Positions 30,301-39,200 of a stretch of DNA of 64,000 nucleotides are shown here, in pieces. The stretch is from CF-46 sp042408445 (GTDB lineage: Bacteria; Chloroflexota; Limnocylindria; Limnocylindrales; CSP1-4). Every line of letters begins with the position of its first letter. Positions within the stretch are counted from its first letter, which is position 1. Under the pieces are notes generated by a model that worked only from the letters and a program-made list of their open reading frames with translations, ran no database searches and was not told where the DNA came from. The stretch lies in the NCBI GenBank assembly GCA_042408445.1, contig JBHORC010000037.1, positions 62,001 through 126,000 of the forward strand, given 5' to 3'. Made by a program: the position numbers and the translations under genes.

Positions 30301-30801
30301 CGGCTCGTAGGCGAGGTGCTGAACACGACGACCGCGCCGCGGAACGTGACGGTCACCGCCCGCCTCTACTCCGCATCCGGTGCGCTCCTCAAGACCGTCT
30401 CCGGGGCGCCGATGACTCCGGCGGTTGCCGCGAATCACCGCGCCAGCTTCGTGATCAAGACGACGAAGCCGGCCGGCTTCGCGACGGTCCGTTACACCGT
30501 CACGAGCTCCGCCGCGAGCCGGGCGACGAGGCTGCTCTCCGCGAGCGGCGTGACCGGGACGGCACCGTCGCCAGGGACCTGGAATGTGACCGGCTGGATC
30601 GTGAACTCCACCTCGACGACGGCCCACAGCGTCGCCTACATGGTCACGATCTACGACTCGAGCGGGACCGCGATCAACGCAACCGCCGGGACGCCCTCCG
30701 GCTCGACCCTGGCTGCCGGCGCGCGCGCCTCGTTCAGCATGGCGTTCACCGGGCTCGACCTGACACCGATCGCGACCTCGGGGCGCGGCCGGGCGAGCTG
30801 A
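27367..30801 (+). CDS. Secreted PQQ-type glucose/sorbosone dehydrogenase homologue with PKD domain
   Basis: 1144 aa if GTG 27367 is used; the start is uncertain because 50-60 basic residues precede the membrane helix FGAAFASVSIALGLLVGAPIG, which should export the protein. Residues about 120-570 are a six-bladed sGDH propeller: GLNSPTTIVFAPNGRVFVGEK, DRGLLGLAVDPGFP, GSLLFGPDGKLYATGG, YGLRNPFRMTFRPGTDDLYVGDVG, NYGWPCREG. LAVDPGF replaces the usual LAFHPDF, so activity is not assured. Then follow a PKD domain (YDWDFGDGTPHDSG), an Ig-like segment with two HxC clusters (HCHSPSDCHEHD), a Big-type segment, and two Ig-like C-terminal domains. It starts 17 bp after the phospho-lyase gene. Confidence 0.85.
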   Translation: MPVGPAIAQTPGLARLGRVSSRRARARGHQQAAALDAIGTSILATVRVSPARRPARSSHRSVGRRFGAAFASVSIALGLLVGAPIGDASGAATAAAAHASNQPRAATTLAPSTLAAGFVDETVVTGLNSPTTIVFAPNGRVFVGEKRGVVKTWPTLAAFNANAAPVQTVDFRTDVMNYWDRGLLGLAVDPGFPTQPYIYVLYTYNALPGGVAPQWPSSDGSNDQCPTDPGGNSDGCVVQNRLERITVNTSTGVSTARLALLTGWCQQFPSHSAGSLLFGPDGKLYATGGEGASFNTGAQDYGQKGGTRPNTTSPVTPVNPCGDPPTPAGTEPSAPTAEGGALRAQSFRRAAGEAAVLNGAVLRLDPASGNAATGNPALANADPVRRRIVAYGLRNPFRMTFRPGTDDLYVGDVGYSTWEEINRVADPTTGPTNYGWPCREGPQSGTYYSLSLNLCTSLAAGAATSPLYTYAQTAHMASGDGCPPLSGAPSASASISGLAFYTGSAYPAQYHGALFVADYSRNCIVVLPDSGTGVPSPSAIPFDSAPQNPVMLTTEPGGDLVYVDLNGEIHRLRYQPPVASFSATPSTGAAPLTVSFDGTGSSAPAGIDTYDWDFGDGTPHDSGATTSHQYAAGTWTARLTITDANGVTATKQTTIASGNSAPTVTLDQPSCTNSCWAVGDTIHLDAHATDLEDGALPASAFSWHVGLEHCHSPSDCHEHDLLDADGLASTSFTAPDHDAGSWLRITVTATDSGGLTSTASIDVNPKTSTLTVTSSPGGLPVTLDGVTANGSIGPATELVGHAATVLAASSVASGETTWAFKSWSDGGALSHAVTVGSTPKTVTATYVQTSSDAPNTCAAAPVQAATGAWSTAKFAAANDIDWIRFTVPKTSMYRLVLGALPVDGILSLYSGCSTLLATSNTAGLHWEEIVRSLSAGSYALKLSTVGGASSPSSYKWLVQALSGSVAFVSGRSVPGSTVRLVGEVLNTTTAPRNVTVTARLYSASGALLKTVSGAPMTPAVAANHRASFVIKTTKPAGFATVRYTVTSSAASRATRLLSASGVTGTAPSPGTWNVTGWIVNSTSTTAHSVAYMVTIYDSSGTAINATAGTPSGSTLAAGARASFSMAFTGLDLTPIATSGRGRAS

Positions 30802-30846
30802 GTCCTCGTCGCGCAACCGCGCGACACCCGCCGCCGCTGCCGTCGC

Positions 30847-31449
30847 TCAGCCCGGCGCGTCGCCCCCGGTGGACCGTCCCTGGCTCGCCTCGCGAAGGGC
30901 CCGGACGACGGACAGCTGCTCGTGGAACTCATCGCGGATCGCGTTGACCTCGTCGCGCTCCAGGTCGAGCTCGCGCGCGATCTCGTTGACGGCCGACGCC
31001 TCGACCGCGCTGATCGTCCCGTCCGCCGCCTCGATCGCGAAGCAGCAGCGGAGTAGCGCGCGACGCTGGTTGAGCGTGGAGATCGACCGGAACTCGCGCG
31101 TCACGACGAAGTCCTCGGTGCTGCCCTGGGTCCGTGCCTGGAGCTTCGCCATCTCGACGACGAGGATCGCCTGCGCCTCGTCGAGCCCGCCCTGCTCGAC
31201 GACGAACTGCTCCATGAGCCGCGTCTCGTTGTCGCTGATCTCGAAGTCGGCGTTCGCGGCCCGGCTCAGCACGTACGCGAAGCAGGCGAGGTAGCGGGCT
31301 TCCTCCGGCTGGAGCGCCTCCAGGCGGGCGACGATTCGCCGCGCCGTCGCAGTCTCCGCGGCGGAGTTGGGGAGGGGAGCGGCACTGTCGCCGACGGGAA
31401 GGCGGGGGTCGGCCTGCGGGCGGTCGACGCCGAGGAATCGACGGAACAT
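30847..31449 (-). CDS. TerB-like protein
   Basis: 200 aa. After a low-complexity N-terminus (1-40) it is an all-helical TerB/COG4103 domain with the acidic repeats ANADFEISDNETRLMEQFV and EAADGTISAVEASAVNEIAREL, which bind metal in tellurite-resistance TerB. Members act in envelope-stress or redox contexts; no other ter gene is present. ATG 31449 follows AGGAG at 5 nt and lies 7 bp after the thioesterase stop, so the two form an operon. Confidence 0.85.
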   Translation of the reverse strand: MFRRFLGVDRPQADPRLPVGDSAAPLPNSAAETATARRIVARLEALQPEEARYLACFAYVLSRAANADFEISDNETRLMEQFVVEQGGLDEAQAILVVEMAKLQARTQGSTEDFVVTREFRSISTLNQRRALLRCCFAIEAADGTISAVEASAVNEIARELDLERDEVNAIRDEFHEQLSVVRALREASQGRSTGGDAPG

Positions 31450-31456
31450 CAGTCTC

Positions 31457-31954
31457 CTACCAGCGGTCGTACGCCGGGTGACCCGGCTTCACGGCGACGA
31501 AGATTCCCCGGCCGGACGCGGTCAGGACGCCGCCGGCCTCGATCTCCGCTTCGATCGTCGCCCGGTCATCGGATGTCTCGACGGCGCGCGCGCGAATCCG
31601 GACAGCACCGTCCGAGGGTGTCGGCCGTCGAAGTCGGATCGCATATTCGAGGGTGACGGTCGTCGGCGGTCGATCGAGCCCACGTGCGCGCATCAGCGTC
31701 CAGGCAGCCGTCCAGTTCGCGTGGCAGTCCAGCAGCGTCCCGAGAATGCCACCGTTGACGACGCCATCGAAGGCCTCGTGATCGTGATCCGGCTGCCATT
31801 CCGCGATGAGCACCGACGGGTCGCCGGCATCCGGTCGGCTTCGGACGCGGAGGCCGATCGGGTTGGCCGGTCCACAGCCGAAGCAGCGGCTGCCCGGAGC
31901 GAAGCGTTCCTGGAGGCTCGGCTCCCGATCGCGGGTGCTGATTTCGCTCGTCAT
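31457..31954 (-). CDS. PaaI-like hotdog-fold thioesterase
   Basis: 165 aa from ATG 31954, the first Met matching the family length. Hotdog-fold features: CFGCGPANPIGL near the N-terminus, DHEAFDGVVNGGILGTLLDCHANWTAA (the catalytic helix with the usual N-G-G), TVTLEYAIRLRRPTP, and the long strand RATIEAEIEAGGVLTASGRGIFVAV. These cytosolic enzymes cleave acyl-CoA thioesters. It is divergent from the epimerase gene over 25 bp, where GATACT and TATCGC hexamers overlap as candidate -10 elements for the two directions. Confidence 0.9.
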   Translation of the reverse strand: MTSEISTRDREPSLQERFAPGSRCFGCGPANPIGLRVRSRPDAGDPSVLIAEWQPDHDHEAFDGVVNGGILGTLLDCHANWTAAWTLMRARGLDRPPTTVTLEYAIRLRRPTPSDGAVRIRARAVETSDDRATIEAEIEAGGVLTASGRGIFVAVKPGHPAYDRW

Positions 31955-31979
31955 TCGGCGCCGAGTATCGCAGCGGTGC

Positions 31980-32699
31980 ATGATCGGCGCCGTGCGGGTG
32001 CTGTTGTTCGGGGCGACGGGCGCGATCGGTCGGCAGCTCGTGCCGATGCTTCTCGAGGCCGGGCATTCCGTGGTTGGCACGACACGAAGCGAGGCGCGGG
32101 CGGCCGAGCTGACGGCAGGCGACGTATCGGGCCTCGTCGTCGACGCGTTCGACGCGGGCGGCGTCGCCCGCGCCGTGGCGAACGCTCGTCCCGACGTCGT
32201 GATCCACCAGCTGACGGATCTGGCGGCCGGCTTCGACCCCCCGTCGTTGCGCGCGAACGCGCGGCTCCGAATCGTCGGCACCAAGAACATCGTCGAGGGG
32301 ATGCAGGCGGCTGGCGTTGGGCGGCTGGTCGCCCAGAGCGCCGCTTGGCTGTATGCGTCGGGACCCGAGCCGCACGCCGAGGGCGACCCGCTCCGAAGCC
32401 TCGCGGAGCGACCGGACGACTCCGTGCTGCCCGGCGTCGTCGAGCTCGAACGACTCGTGCTCGAGACGCCCGGGATCGATGGCCTCGTCCTTCGCTACGG
32501 CTTCCTGTACGGACCAGGCACCGTGAGCGCGACACGGGAGGATCGGCCGTCCGTGCACGTCGTCGCTGCCGCGCGGGCCGCCCTGCTCGCGGTCTCGCGC
32601 GGGCAGGGGATCTACAACATCGTCGACGACGGCGACGGGATCTCGAACGGCCGAGCCCGTCGGGAGCTCGGCTGGACGCCGTCAGGCGAGCCGGTGTGA
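31980..32699 (+). CDS. NAD(P)-dependent epimerase/atypical SDR
   Basis: 239 aa from ATG 31980 (a GTG at 31992 is the alternative). Rossmann motif VLLFGATGAIGRQLVPMLL, then VVGTTRSEARAAEL, DVVIHQLTDLA, NIVEGMQAAGVGRLV, LRYGFLYGPGT and YNIVDDGDGISNG, as in extended SDR epimerases. The YxxxK catalytic pair is not visible, so it may be an atypical SDR with an NmrA-like or epimerase-like role. Shorter than the usual 290-330 aa. Confidence 0.85.
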   Translation: MIGAVRVLLFGATGAIGRQLVPMLLEAGHSVVGTTRSEARAAELTAGDVSGLVVDAFDAGGVARAVANARPDVVIHQLTDLAAGFDPPSLRANARLRIVGTKNIVEGMQAAGVGRLVAQSAAWLYASGPEPHAEGDPLRSLAERPDDSVLPGVVELERLVLETPGIDGLVLRYGFLYGPGTVSATREDRPSVHVVAAARAALLAVSRGQGIYNIVDDGDGISNGRARRELGWTPSGEPV

Positions 32700-32765
32700 G
32701 CCAACCGCAAGGAGCCTCCGGAGCACCTCCGATCCGTCGCAGCGTGGCGCGGACACGATTGCTCC

Positions 32766-32999
32766 GTGACCGTTCGACTTCGCACCCCCGACCACATTCG
32801 CGTTCGATTCGCGAGCCACGAGACGACGCCCGCCAAGGCGGGTAGCCTCGGGCTGCTCATCGATGTCACGCTTCGAGGCCTCCTGACGGGCGCGGGCGCC
32901 GGGCTCGTTGCCTTCGCCGGCGACCGCGCCGGTGTCGGATCCGTCGCCGCGATCGGCGTCCTGGCCCTCGGAGCCGCCCTCGTCAGCTGGGACCGCTAG
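32766..32999 (+). CDS. Small hydrophobic protein, hypothetical
   Basis: 77 aa from GTG. The second half is two hydrophobic stretches (TGAGAGLVAFAG and VGSVAAIGVLALGAALVSW); the first half is polar with no recognisable motif. A -10-like CACGAT lies 6 nt before the GTG, which fits the leaderless pattern but lacks the initial T. It could be spurious in such GC-rich DNA. Confidence 0.4.
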   Translation: MTVRLRTPDHIRVRFASHETTPAKAGSLGLLIDVTLRGLLTGAGAGLVAFAGDRAGVGSVAAIGVLALGAALVSWDR

Positions 33000-33050
33000 C
33001 GCCTCGTCCGCGTCGACGACTCGACCGCTCGACAGCCCGCCCGCCAGCGG

Positions 33051-34067
33051 TCAGCCGACCTCGATCCGATCGACCCATTTGACCCATTCGAGCCCGCGAT
33101 GAGCGGGCGCAACGAGGCGCGCAGGCGCGCCGTGCTCCGCAGCGAGCGGACGGCCACCTTCGGTCAGGGCGAGCAGGCACTCGCGGGCTGCTGAGGCCGC
33201 AAGCGTCGCTCGCCAGCCCGTGACGGCAACGATGTCGATGTGGCCGGCATCGGTGGCCGCGCCCGCCGCGTCGAGGAGGTCCCGGAGCGGGATCCCGGAC
33301 CACGTCCCCTCGACCGCCCAGCCAGAGGTGCAGTCGAGAACCGCCGTCACGTCGCTCGAGCTGAAGCGGGCGAGCGCGGCAAGGTCCAGCTCCAGCGGTG
33401 CCGCGACGCGGCCGACGACGCGGAGCCGCCACGTCGCGAGGTCGATCGCCGGAGCCGGCTCGCCGAGGAACGTCGTCGGCACGCCGGGCGGCCCGGCGGG
33501 AAGCCACCGCGATCCGGTGAACCGCCGGACGCCACCGGCGAGGCGATCGAGGTTCGTGGCCGCCACGACGAGCCCAATCGCGATCACCGAGGAGCCGGCG
33601 GCTTGAAGCAGTGCTCGTCGCGACAGGTTCGGCGAGTCCTGCAGTCGGGCCGCGGGGATCCGCAGAACCCTCCAGCGCCGAGGGACGAGGTGGACGACGA
33701 GGAGCGGCGCGAGCGCAACGCCGAGCACGGCGTGGATCGTCAGGAGCGACCAGCGGATCGGCCCGACGTCCAGCCACACGAGCGCGCCGCCGGCGACCCA
33801 CGCGAACCCGGCGGCAAGGGAGCCGACGGCAGCCGTCGTGACGACGATCGCGACCGCGAGGCGAGGCCACCGTCCGGCGCGAACGGCCCGCGGAACGCTC
33901 GCCCGAAGCTTCGCGACGACCGCGACCGCGAGCAGGCCGGCGAGGAGATCGTGGGCGACGAACAGCCACGCCGCACCCGGCGCTCCGGAGACCAATGACA
34001 CGCCGCCGGTGACGGCGAGCGCGCCGATCAGGACGAAGAGCAGGCGATCGATCGCGGCGGACGTCAC
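33051..34067 (-). CDS. Membrane-anchored molybdopterin oxidoreductase (sulfite-oxidase fold)
   Basis: 338 aa. The N-terminal half has four hydrophobic helices with His39, His112 and His126; the last two, 14 residues apart on one helix, could bind heme b. Then SPNLSRRALLQAAGSS (Arg150-Arg151) precedes a fifth helix and looks like an internal Tat signal. The C-terminal half (about 200-338) is a sulfite-oxidase-type Mo-cofactor domain with ligand Cys246 in LDCTSGW and the end GLEWVKWVDRIEVG. This suggests an extracytoplasmic reductase or oxidase wired to the membrane, like MsrPQ in a single chain. GTG start. Confidence 0.85.
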   Translation of the reverse strand: MTSAAIDRLLFVLIGALAVTGGVSLVSGAPGAAWLFVAHDLLAGLLAVAVVAKLRASVPRAVRAGRWPRLAVAIVVTTAAVGSLAAGFAWVAGGALVWLDVGPIRWSLLTIHAVLGVALAPLLVVHLVPRRWRVLRIPAARLQDSPNLSRRALLQAAGSSVIAIGLVVAATNLDRLAGGVRRFTGSRWLPAGPPGVPTTFLGEPAPAIDLATWRLRVVGRVAAPLELDLAALARFSSSDVTAVLDCTSGWAVEGTWSGIPLRDLLDAAGAATDAGHIDIVAVTGWRATLAASAARECLLALTEGGRPLAAEHGAPARLVAPAHRGLEWVKWVDRIEVG

Positions 34068-34219
34068 CCGTCAAGCATGCGCGCGACTCAGTTCGAACGC
34101 CCCGCGTGGACTGGTCGGCACCGCGGGGTCGCTCCGCGGCGCCCGACGTGCCACGATATGGCCGCCAGGATCGTCCGTGCCGCTGCCGCCAGAGCAGTCC
34201 GTGGTCGAGGGAGACCGTG

Positions 34220-34411
34220 ATGCGCAAGCGCACAAGAGCCGCGATCGCCATCGCGTTCCTGACGCTGATGGCCGTCGTCGCGCCCGTATCGGCCGACACC
34301 GACTACGCCGGGACCGCGTCCTCGATCGACTGGCGGCTCGTCGTGATCCTGTCGGTCGTCGCGCTGACCGCATTCGTCGCCCTGCTGGAGCGCGCCACCC
34401 GCGGCCGCTGA
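34220..34411 (+). CDS. Small exported or membrane protein
   Basis: 63 aa from ATG 34220; GAGGGAG lies about 8 nt upstream. A signal-like N-terminus (MRKRTRAAIAIAFLTLMAVV, then PVSADTDYAG) is followed by a second helix (LVVILSVVALTAFVALLE) and a basic end. No family recognised. It is divergent from the molybdopterin oxidoreductase gene. Confidence 0.6.
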   Translation: MRKRTRAAIAIAFLTLMAVVAPVSADTDYAGTASSIDWRLVVILSVVALTAFVALLERATRGR

Positions 34412-34448
34412 CGGCGGCGGATCTGGCGATGGCTCGTCGCGTGACGGG

Positions 34449-34534
34449 TGGTGCCGAAGCCGGGATTCGAACCCGGACGAGGTTGCCCTCAGCGGTGTTT
34501 GAGACCGCCGCGTCTGCCATTCCGCCACTTCGGC
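34449..34534 (-). tRNA. tRNA-Leu (anticodon CAA)
   Basis: Reverse-strand class II tRNA, 86 nt including an encoded CCA (34449-34451). The acceptor GCCGAAG pairs with CTTCGGC and the discriminator is A. The anticodon arm GCGGU-CUCAAAC-ACCGC gives anticodon CAA for UUG codons. A long variable arm (GAGGGCAACCUC) is typical of tRNA-Leu, and the T-arm GGTTCGAATCC is present. Confidence 0.97.
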
Positions 34535-34544
34535 ACGCCGGGCA

Positions 34545-34550
34545 ATCCTA
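34545..34550 (-). promoter_or_regulatory. -10 element for tRNA-Leu
   Basis: TAGGAT on the reverse strand, 10 nt before the first base of the mature tRNA. No convincing -35 is seen. Confidence 0.5.
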
Positions 34551-34632
34551 GCCGACGACCCTCGCCGTTCCGTCGCACCGGGAGGGTCGGAACCGTGCGA
34601 GCGGTGCGTGCGTCTGGCGCGAGACCCGATGC

Positions 34633-34638
34633 TAGACT
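34633..34638 (+). promoter_or_regulatory. -10 element for the ECF sigma factor gene
   Basis: TAGACT; the transcript would start near 34645 and leave a leader of about 35 nt with GGAGGGG ahead of GTG 34680. Confidence 0.4.
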
Positions 34639-34679
34639 CGCCGCGCCTCACAATCGCCGTCCGGAGGGGCCCCCTCATC

Positions 34680-35288
34680 GTGGAGGACCTTCGCTCGACG
34701 ACGGTCGCCGACGACCCCGTCCAGCGCCGCGACCTCATCCTGCTCGAGCGTGCGCGTTCCGGCGAGCTCGACGCATTCAACGACCTCGTCGTGTGCTACC
34801 AGGACCAGCTCTTCGCGCTGATCGTCCGCATGGTCCCGGATCGCGACCAGGCGACCGATTGCGTCCAGGAGGCGTTCTTCTCCGCGTATCGCAACCTCGC
34901 GGGGTTCCGCGGCGGGAGCGTCAAGTCGTGGCTGAACCGGATCGCGGTGAACGCCGCGATGGATCTCCAGCGGGCGCGAAAGCGGCGACCGGTCCAGCCG
35001 TACCCCGAGTTCGAGGACGAGAGCTGGCAGCCGCCGGCGGGCGCGGAAGCGGACCCAGTCCACACCGCGCTGACGACGGAGCGGCACCGTGCGCTGAACG
35101 CCGCGCTCGCCTCGATCACGGAGGACCAGCGGGCTGCGATCGTCCTGTTCGACGTCGAGGGCTACGACTACGCCGAGATCGCGGAGATGACCGGCGTCTC
35201 GCTGGGGACCGTGAAATCGAGGATCCACCGCGGCCGCCTCGCCCTGCGCGACCGGCTCGCCGATCGCATGGAGCTCTTTCGTGGCTGA
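34680..35288 (+). CDS. ECF-type RNA polymerase sigma factor
   Basis: 202 aa from GTG 34680, chosen because a TAGACT hexamer lies at 34633 and GGAGGGG lies between; upstream ATG (34629) and GTG/TTG starts would add up to 24 residues. Sigma-70 region 2: FNDLVVCYQDQLFALIVRMV, DATDCVQEAFFSAYRNL-type block, FRGGSVKSWLNRIAVNAAMD. Region 4: LASITEDQRAAIVLFDVEGYDYAEIAEMTG, SLGTVKSRIHRGRLALRDRL. It directs core polymerase to a small regulon. The membrane protein gene 39 bp downstream is the likely anti-sigma factor. Confidence 0.93.
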   Translation: MEDLRSTTVADDPVQRRDLILLERARSGELDAFNDLVVCYQDQLFALIVRMVPDRDQATDCVQEAFFSAYRNLAGFRGGSVKSWLNRIAVNAAMDLQRARKRRPVQPYPEFEDESWQPPAGAEADPVHTALTTERHRALNAALASITEDQRAAIVLFDVEGYDYAEIAEMTGVSLGTVKSRIHRGRLALRDRLADRMELFRG

Positions 35289-35327
35289 TCGTCGGAACCA
35301 TCGTCGCCTGGGAGTCGTCTGACGACC

Positions 35328-36176
35328 ATGCCCCACGTTTCCGACGCCCGCGCGTCGACCCATGATCGCCACGACCTGATGCTCGTGGCCGCGCTCGCCG
35401 CCGGCGACCTCGCCGGCACCGAACGCGACCAGGCCATCGCCCTCACCACCGACTGCAGCGAATGCCGGGCGCTCCACGATGATCTCGTCGCGATCGCCCG
35501 CGCGACCTCGGCCGTGCCGGCTCCGATCGCCCGCCCGCGCGACTTCCAGCTCACACCGCAACAGGCCCAATCCCTCCGCCGGACCGGGTGGCGACGCCTC
35601 GTCCCCGCGTTCGATCTGTCCGCCGTCGCCTCGCGTCGCCTCGGGGTGAGCCTCGCGACGTTCGGCCTCGTCGGGCTGCTGATCGGCAATGTCTCGATCA
35701 CCTCCTTTGGCATGGGAGGGGCCGCCGCGAGCGCCGGCCCGGCGTACGACACGCGCGGCGCAGCAGTGCCGGCGACGACCGCGGATCAGCAGTCGGGCGC
35801 GAGCAGCGGTGCCGCGCTCGGTCCGGTGGCCGCGGCGTCGGCCGCCGCCTCCGCTGCTCCCGCGGCGCAGCCGTCGGAACCCGCGGCGGCATCGATGGCA
35901 GCGAGCGTCATGGCGTCGGCTGCGACGGGGGGGACGACCGCCGGCGCAAGCGAACCGACCGACGTCGGGATCACCGGTGAGGGGACCGGCGCAGCGGCCG
36001 CGAGCGGGGCGCCGAGCGCGGAGGCCGGCGGCTCGACGCCCGAAACCGGTCCGAGCCCGATTTCCGCGGCGGCCACGCAGGCGACGAGCCTGAACCCCTG
36101 GAACGTGGTCTTCGTCGCCGCGATCGCCATCGGGCTGCTCCTGCTCCTGCTCTCACGGCGGCGCCGCGCTTCCTGA
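35328..36176 (+). CDS. Membrane protein, probable anti-sigma factor
   Basis: 282 aa. The N-terminal 60 residues (HDLMLVAALAAGDLAGTERDQAIAL, CSECRALHDDLVAIA) resemble the helical anti-sigma domain with a CxxC, but the His of a full HxxxCxxC zinc motif is not in place. A helix at about 103-125 (LGVSLATFGLVGLLIGNVS) is followed by a 120-residue Ala/Ser/Gly/Thr-rich extracytoplasmic stretch, then a second helix (VVFVAAIAIGLLLLLL) and an RRRR end. The context, right after an ECF sigma gene, is the main evidence for the role. Confidence 0.7.
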   Translation: MPHVSDARASTHDRHDLMLVAALAAGDLAGTERDQAIALTTDCSECRALHDDLVAIARATSAVPAPIARPRDFQLTPQQAQSLRRTGWRRLVPAFDLSAVASRRLGVSLATFGLVGLLIGNVSITSFGMGGAAASAGPAYDTRGAAVPATTADQQSGASSGAALGPVAAASAAASAAPAAQPSEPAAASMAASVMASAATGGTTAGASEPTDVGITGEGTGAAAASGAPSAEAGGSTPETGPSPISAAATQATSLNPWNVVFVAAIAIGLLLLLLSRRRRAS

Positions 36177-36226
36177 CGAGGAGCCTCGAGAGGGGGCGGA
36201 TGCGCCGCTCCCGCGGAGCCCGCGGG

Positions 36227-36232
36227 TACACT
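36227..36232 (+). promoter_or_regulatory. -10 element for polA
   Basis: TACACT exactly 6 nt before GTG 36239, so the mRNA should be leaderless. Confidence 0.6.
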
Positions 36233-36238
36233 CCGTTC

Positions 36239-39200
36239 GTGCCCACCGAACGCCTGATGCTGCTCGACGGCTACGGGCTCGTCTACCGGGGCTACTTCGC
36301 CCTCCCGCCTCTCACGACCTCCAAGGGCGAGCTCGTGAACGGCGCCTTCGGCTTCGCGAGCATCGTCCTTCGCGGCCTCCAGGACCTGAAGCCGGACTAC
36401 CTCGCGGTCTCGTTCGACCTGCCCGGCCCGACGTTCCGCCACGAGCAGTACGCCGACTACAAGGCGACCCGGACGAAGATGCCGGACGACCTCCGCGACC
36501 AGTTCCCGAAGGTCCGCGAGATCGTCAAGGCGCTCCGCATTCCCGTCTACGAGATGCAGGGCTACGAGGCTGACGACGTGATCGGCACGATCACGAAGCA
36601 GCTCGACCCGCGCGACGACCTCGAGACGACGATCGTCACCGTCGATCTCGACATGCTCCAGCTCGTCACGCCGCGGGTGCGCCTCATGACGACCCGCTCC
36701 GGTGTCGAGAACACGGTGATGTACGACGTCGAGAAGATCGACGAGCGGTTCGGCCTCCGGCCGGACCAGATGGTCGACTACAAGTCGCTCAAGGGTGATC
36801 CGACCGACAACATCCCGGGCGTCCCGGGCGTGGGTGAGAAGACGGCCGCGAAGCTCATCCGCGACTTCGGCGACCTCGACACGCTGCTCGCCCGGCTGGA
36901 CGAGGTCACGCCGCCGAAGCTCGGCGAGAAGCTCCGCGAGCACCGCGACCAGATCCTCATGGGCCGCGAGCTGTCCCGGATCGTCCGCGACCTGCCGATC
37001 CAGATCGACCTCGAGGCGGCGCGGCTGGGCGACTACGACCGCGACACGGTCGTCCGGCTGTTCCGCGAGTACGAGTTCCGAACATTGATCGAGCGGCTCC
37101 CGCCGATGGCCGGAGAATCGGCCGAGCAGCGAACCGCGGCACTCCGCACCGTCGCGGAGAGCGGGTACGTGCCGGCGGCGCGCGTCGCCGGTCGGCCCGA
37201 CGGGTGGGGCGCGAGCCGCCAGGGCGTGCGTCCGGAGAGCGGCGAGCTCCAGCTCCGCCTCGACTTCGCCTCGGTCGCGGGAGGCGCCGCTGCCGCGCGA
37301 CCCGGTGGCGGCTCGTCAGCCGCGACCTCTGGCGCGGCCGGCGCCGCGGGCGCCAGCAACGGCAGTGAACCGCGCCCCGACGACGGCGACGCCGCGCGCG
37401 ATCTCCCGACCGAGCTCGCGGCCGCGATCGTCGACCCGGGGCGGATCGAGGTCCGCGGCCTGGAGGACATCGCCGGCCTCGAGGACTGGATCCGCGCCCA
37501 GCCCGCGATCGGTGCGTCGCTCGTCGCGGATGATCCGAGACCACGTCGCGGCACGCCGCTCGCGCTCGCGGTCGCCGGTCCCGACGGTCGCGTCGTCGCG
37601 GCGGACGGAGCGGAGGCCGCCACGGCGCTGCGCCACCTGATCGAGCAGACCGGCGTGCCGCTCGTCGGCCACGAGGTGAAGCCGATCCTCGTGGCAGGGA
37701 TCGCCGACGATCCGGATCGTGACGCCACACCCGTTGCCTTCGACACTCAGATCGCCGCGTACATCCTGAACGCCGCGCTCCGCAGCCAGACGATCGCCGA
37801 CATCGTCGCCGAGAACCTCGACCAGATCCTGCCGCCCGCGACCGAGCTCCCCGCGACCGCGCGGGCGGGGATCGAGGCGCTCTCCGCGATCGCCGTCCGG
37901 GAGCCGCTCGAGCGGCGGCTCATTGAGGTCTCCCTCGATCGCCTCTTCCGCGACATCGAGCTCCCGCTGATCTCCGTCCTCGCCCGGATGGAGGCGGTCG
38001 GGGTGGCGCTGGATCGCGAGGCGCTCAGCGTCCTGGACCTCGAGTTCCGCTCGGAGATCGAGCGGCTGGAACGGGAGATCTATGTCGACGTCGGGCACGA
38101 GTTCAACCTCGGCAGCCCGAAGCAGCTCGAGCAGGTCCTGTTCTTCGAGCTGAACCTCCCCAAGGGCCGGCGGACGAAGACCGGCTACTCGACCGATGCG
38201 TCGGTCCTGGAGGACCTCCGGCCGGCCCACCCGATGATCGACAAGCTGCTCGAGTGGCGCGTCTACACGAAGCTCCGCTCGACCTACGTCGAGGCGCTGC
38301 CGAACCTGATCGCCGAGGCGGACGGCCGGCTCCACACGACGTTCCACCAGGCCGTGGCGGCGACGGGCCGCCTCTCCTCGTCGGACCCGAACCTCCAGAA
38401 CATCCCGATCCGCACGACACTGGGTCGGCGGATCCGCCGCGCGTTCGTCGCCGGTGCACCGGATCTGACGCTCCTCGCCGCGGACTACTCGCAGATCGAG
38501 CTCCGGATCCTCGCTCACGTCTCGGGCGACGAGCACCTGAAGGACGCCTTCGCGAGGAACGCGGACATCCACCGCGAGACCGCCGCCCGGGTCCTCCACA
38601 AGGATCCGGACTCGATCACTCACGGCGAGCGGTCGATGGCGAAGATGGTCAACTTCGGGCTCGCCTACGGGATGAGCGACTTCGGCCTTGCCTCCCGGGC
38701 GAACATCCCCCGCAAGGAGGCGCAGGAGTTCATCAGCTCGTACTTCGCGGCGTACTCCGGAATCAGCTACTACATGATGGCGATCAAGGAGCAGGCGAAG
38801 AGCCAGGGGTTCGTCGAGACGCTGCTCGGCCGGAAGCGACAGATCCCGGAGTTACGCGCGTCGAACCCGGCGCTCCGCGGCGCCGGCGAGCGGATGGCGA
38901 TCAACATGCCGATCCAGGGGACCGCCGCGGACATCCAGAAGATCGCGATGATCCGCGCCGCCGAGCGCGTGCGGGCCGAGGGCCTCCGCGCCCGGCTGCT
39001 CCTCAGCGTCCACGACGAGCTGCTGTTCGAGGTCCCGCGCGAGGAGGTCGATCGGCTCGCTGCGGTCGTCCGCGAGACGATGGAGAGCGCGCTTCCGCTG
39101 TCGGTCCCGCTGACGGTCGACATCAAGGTCGGCGACGACTGGGAAGGCATGACGCCGCTGACGCGGGAGGATGCGATCGCCGCCGAGGCGGACGAGCTCC

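Noticed and set aside
31980..32699. Short epimerase as a pseudogene
   Set aside because: The frame is intact and the Rossmann and later blocks are in order; only the YxxxK pair is missing, as in atypical SDRs.
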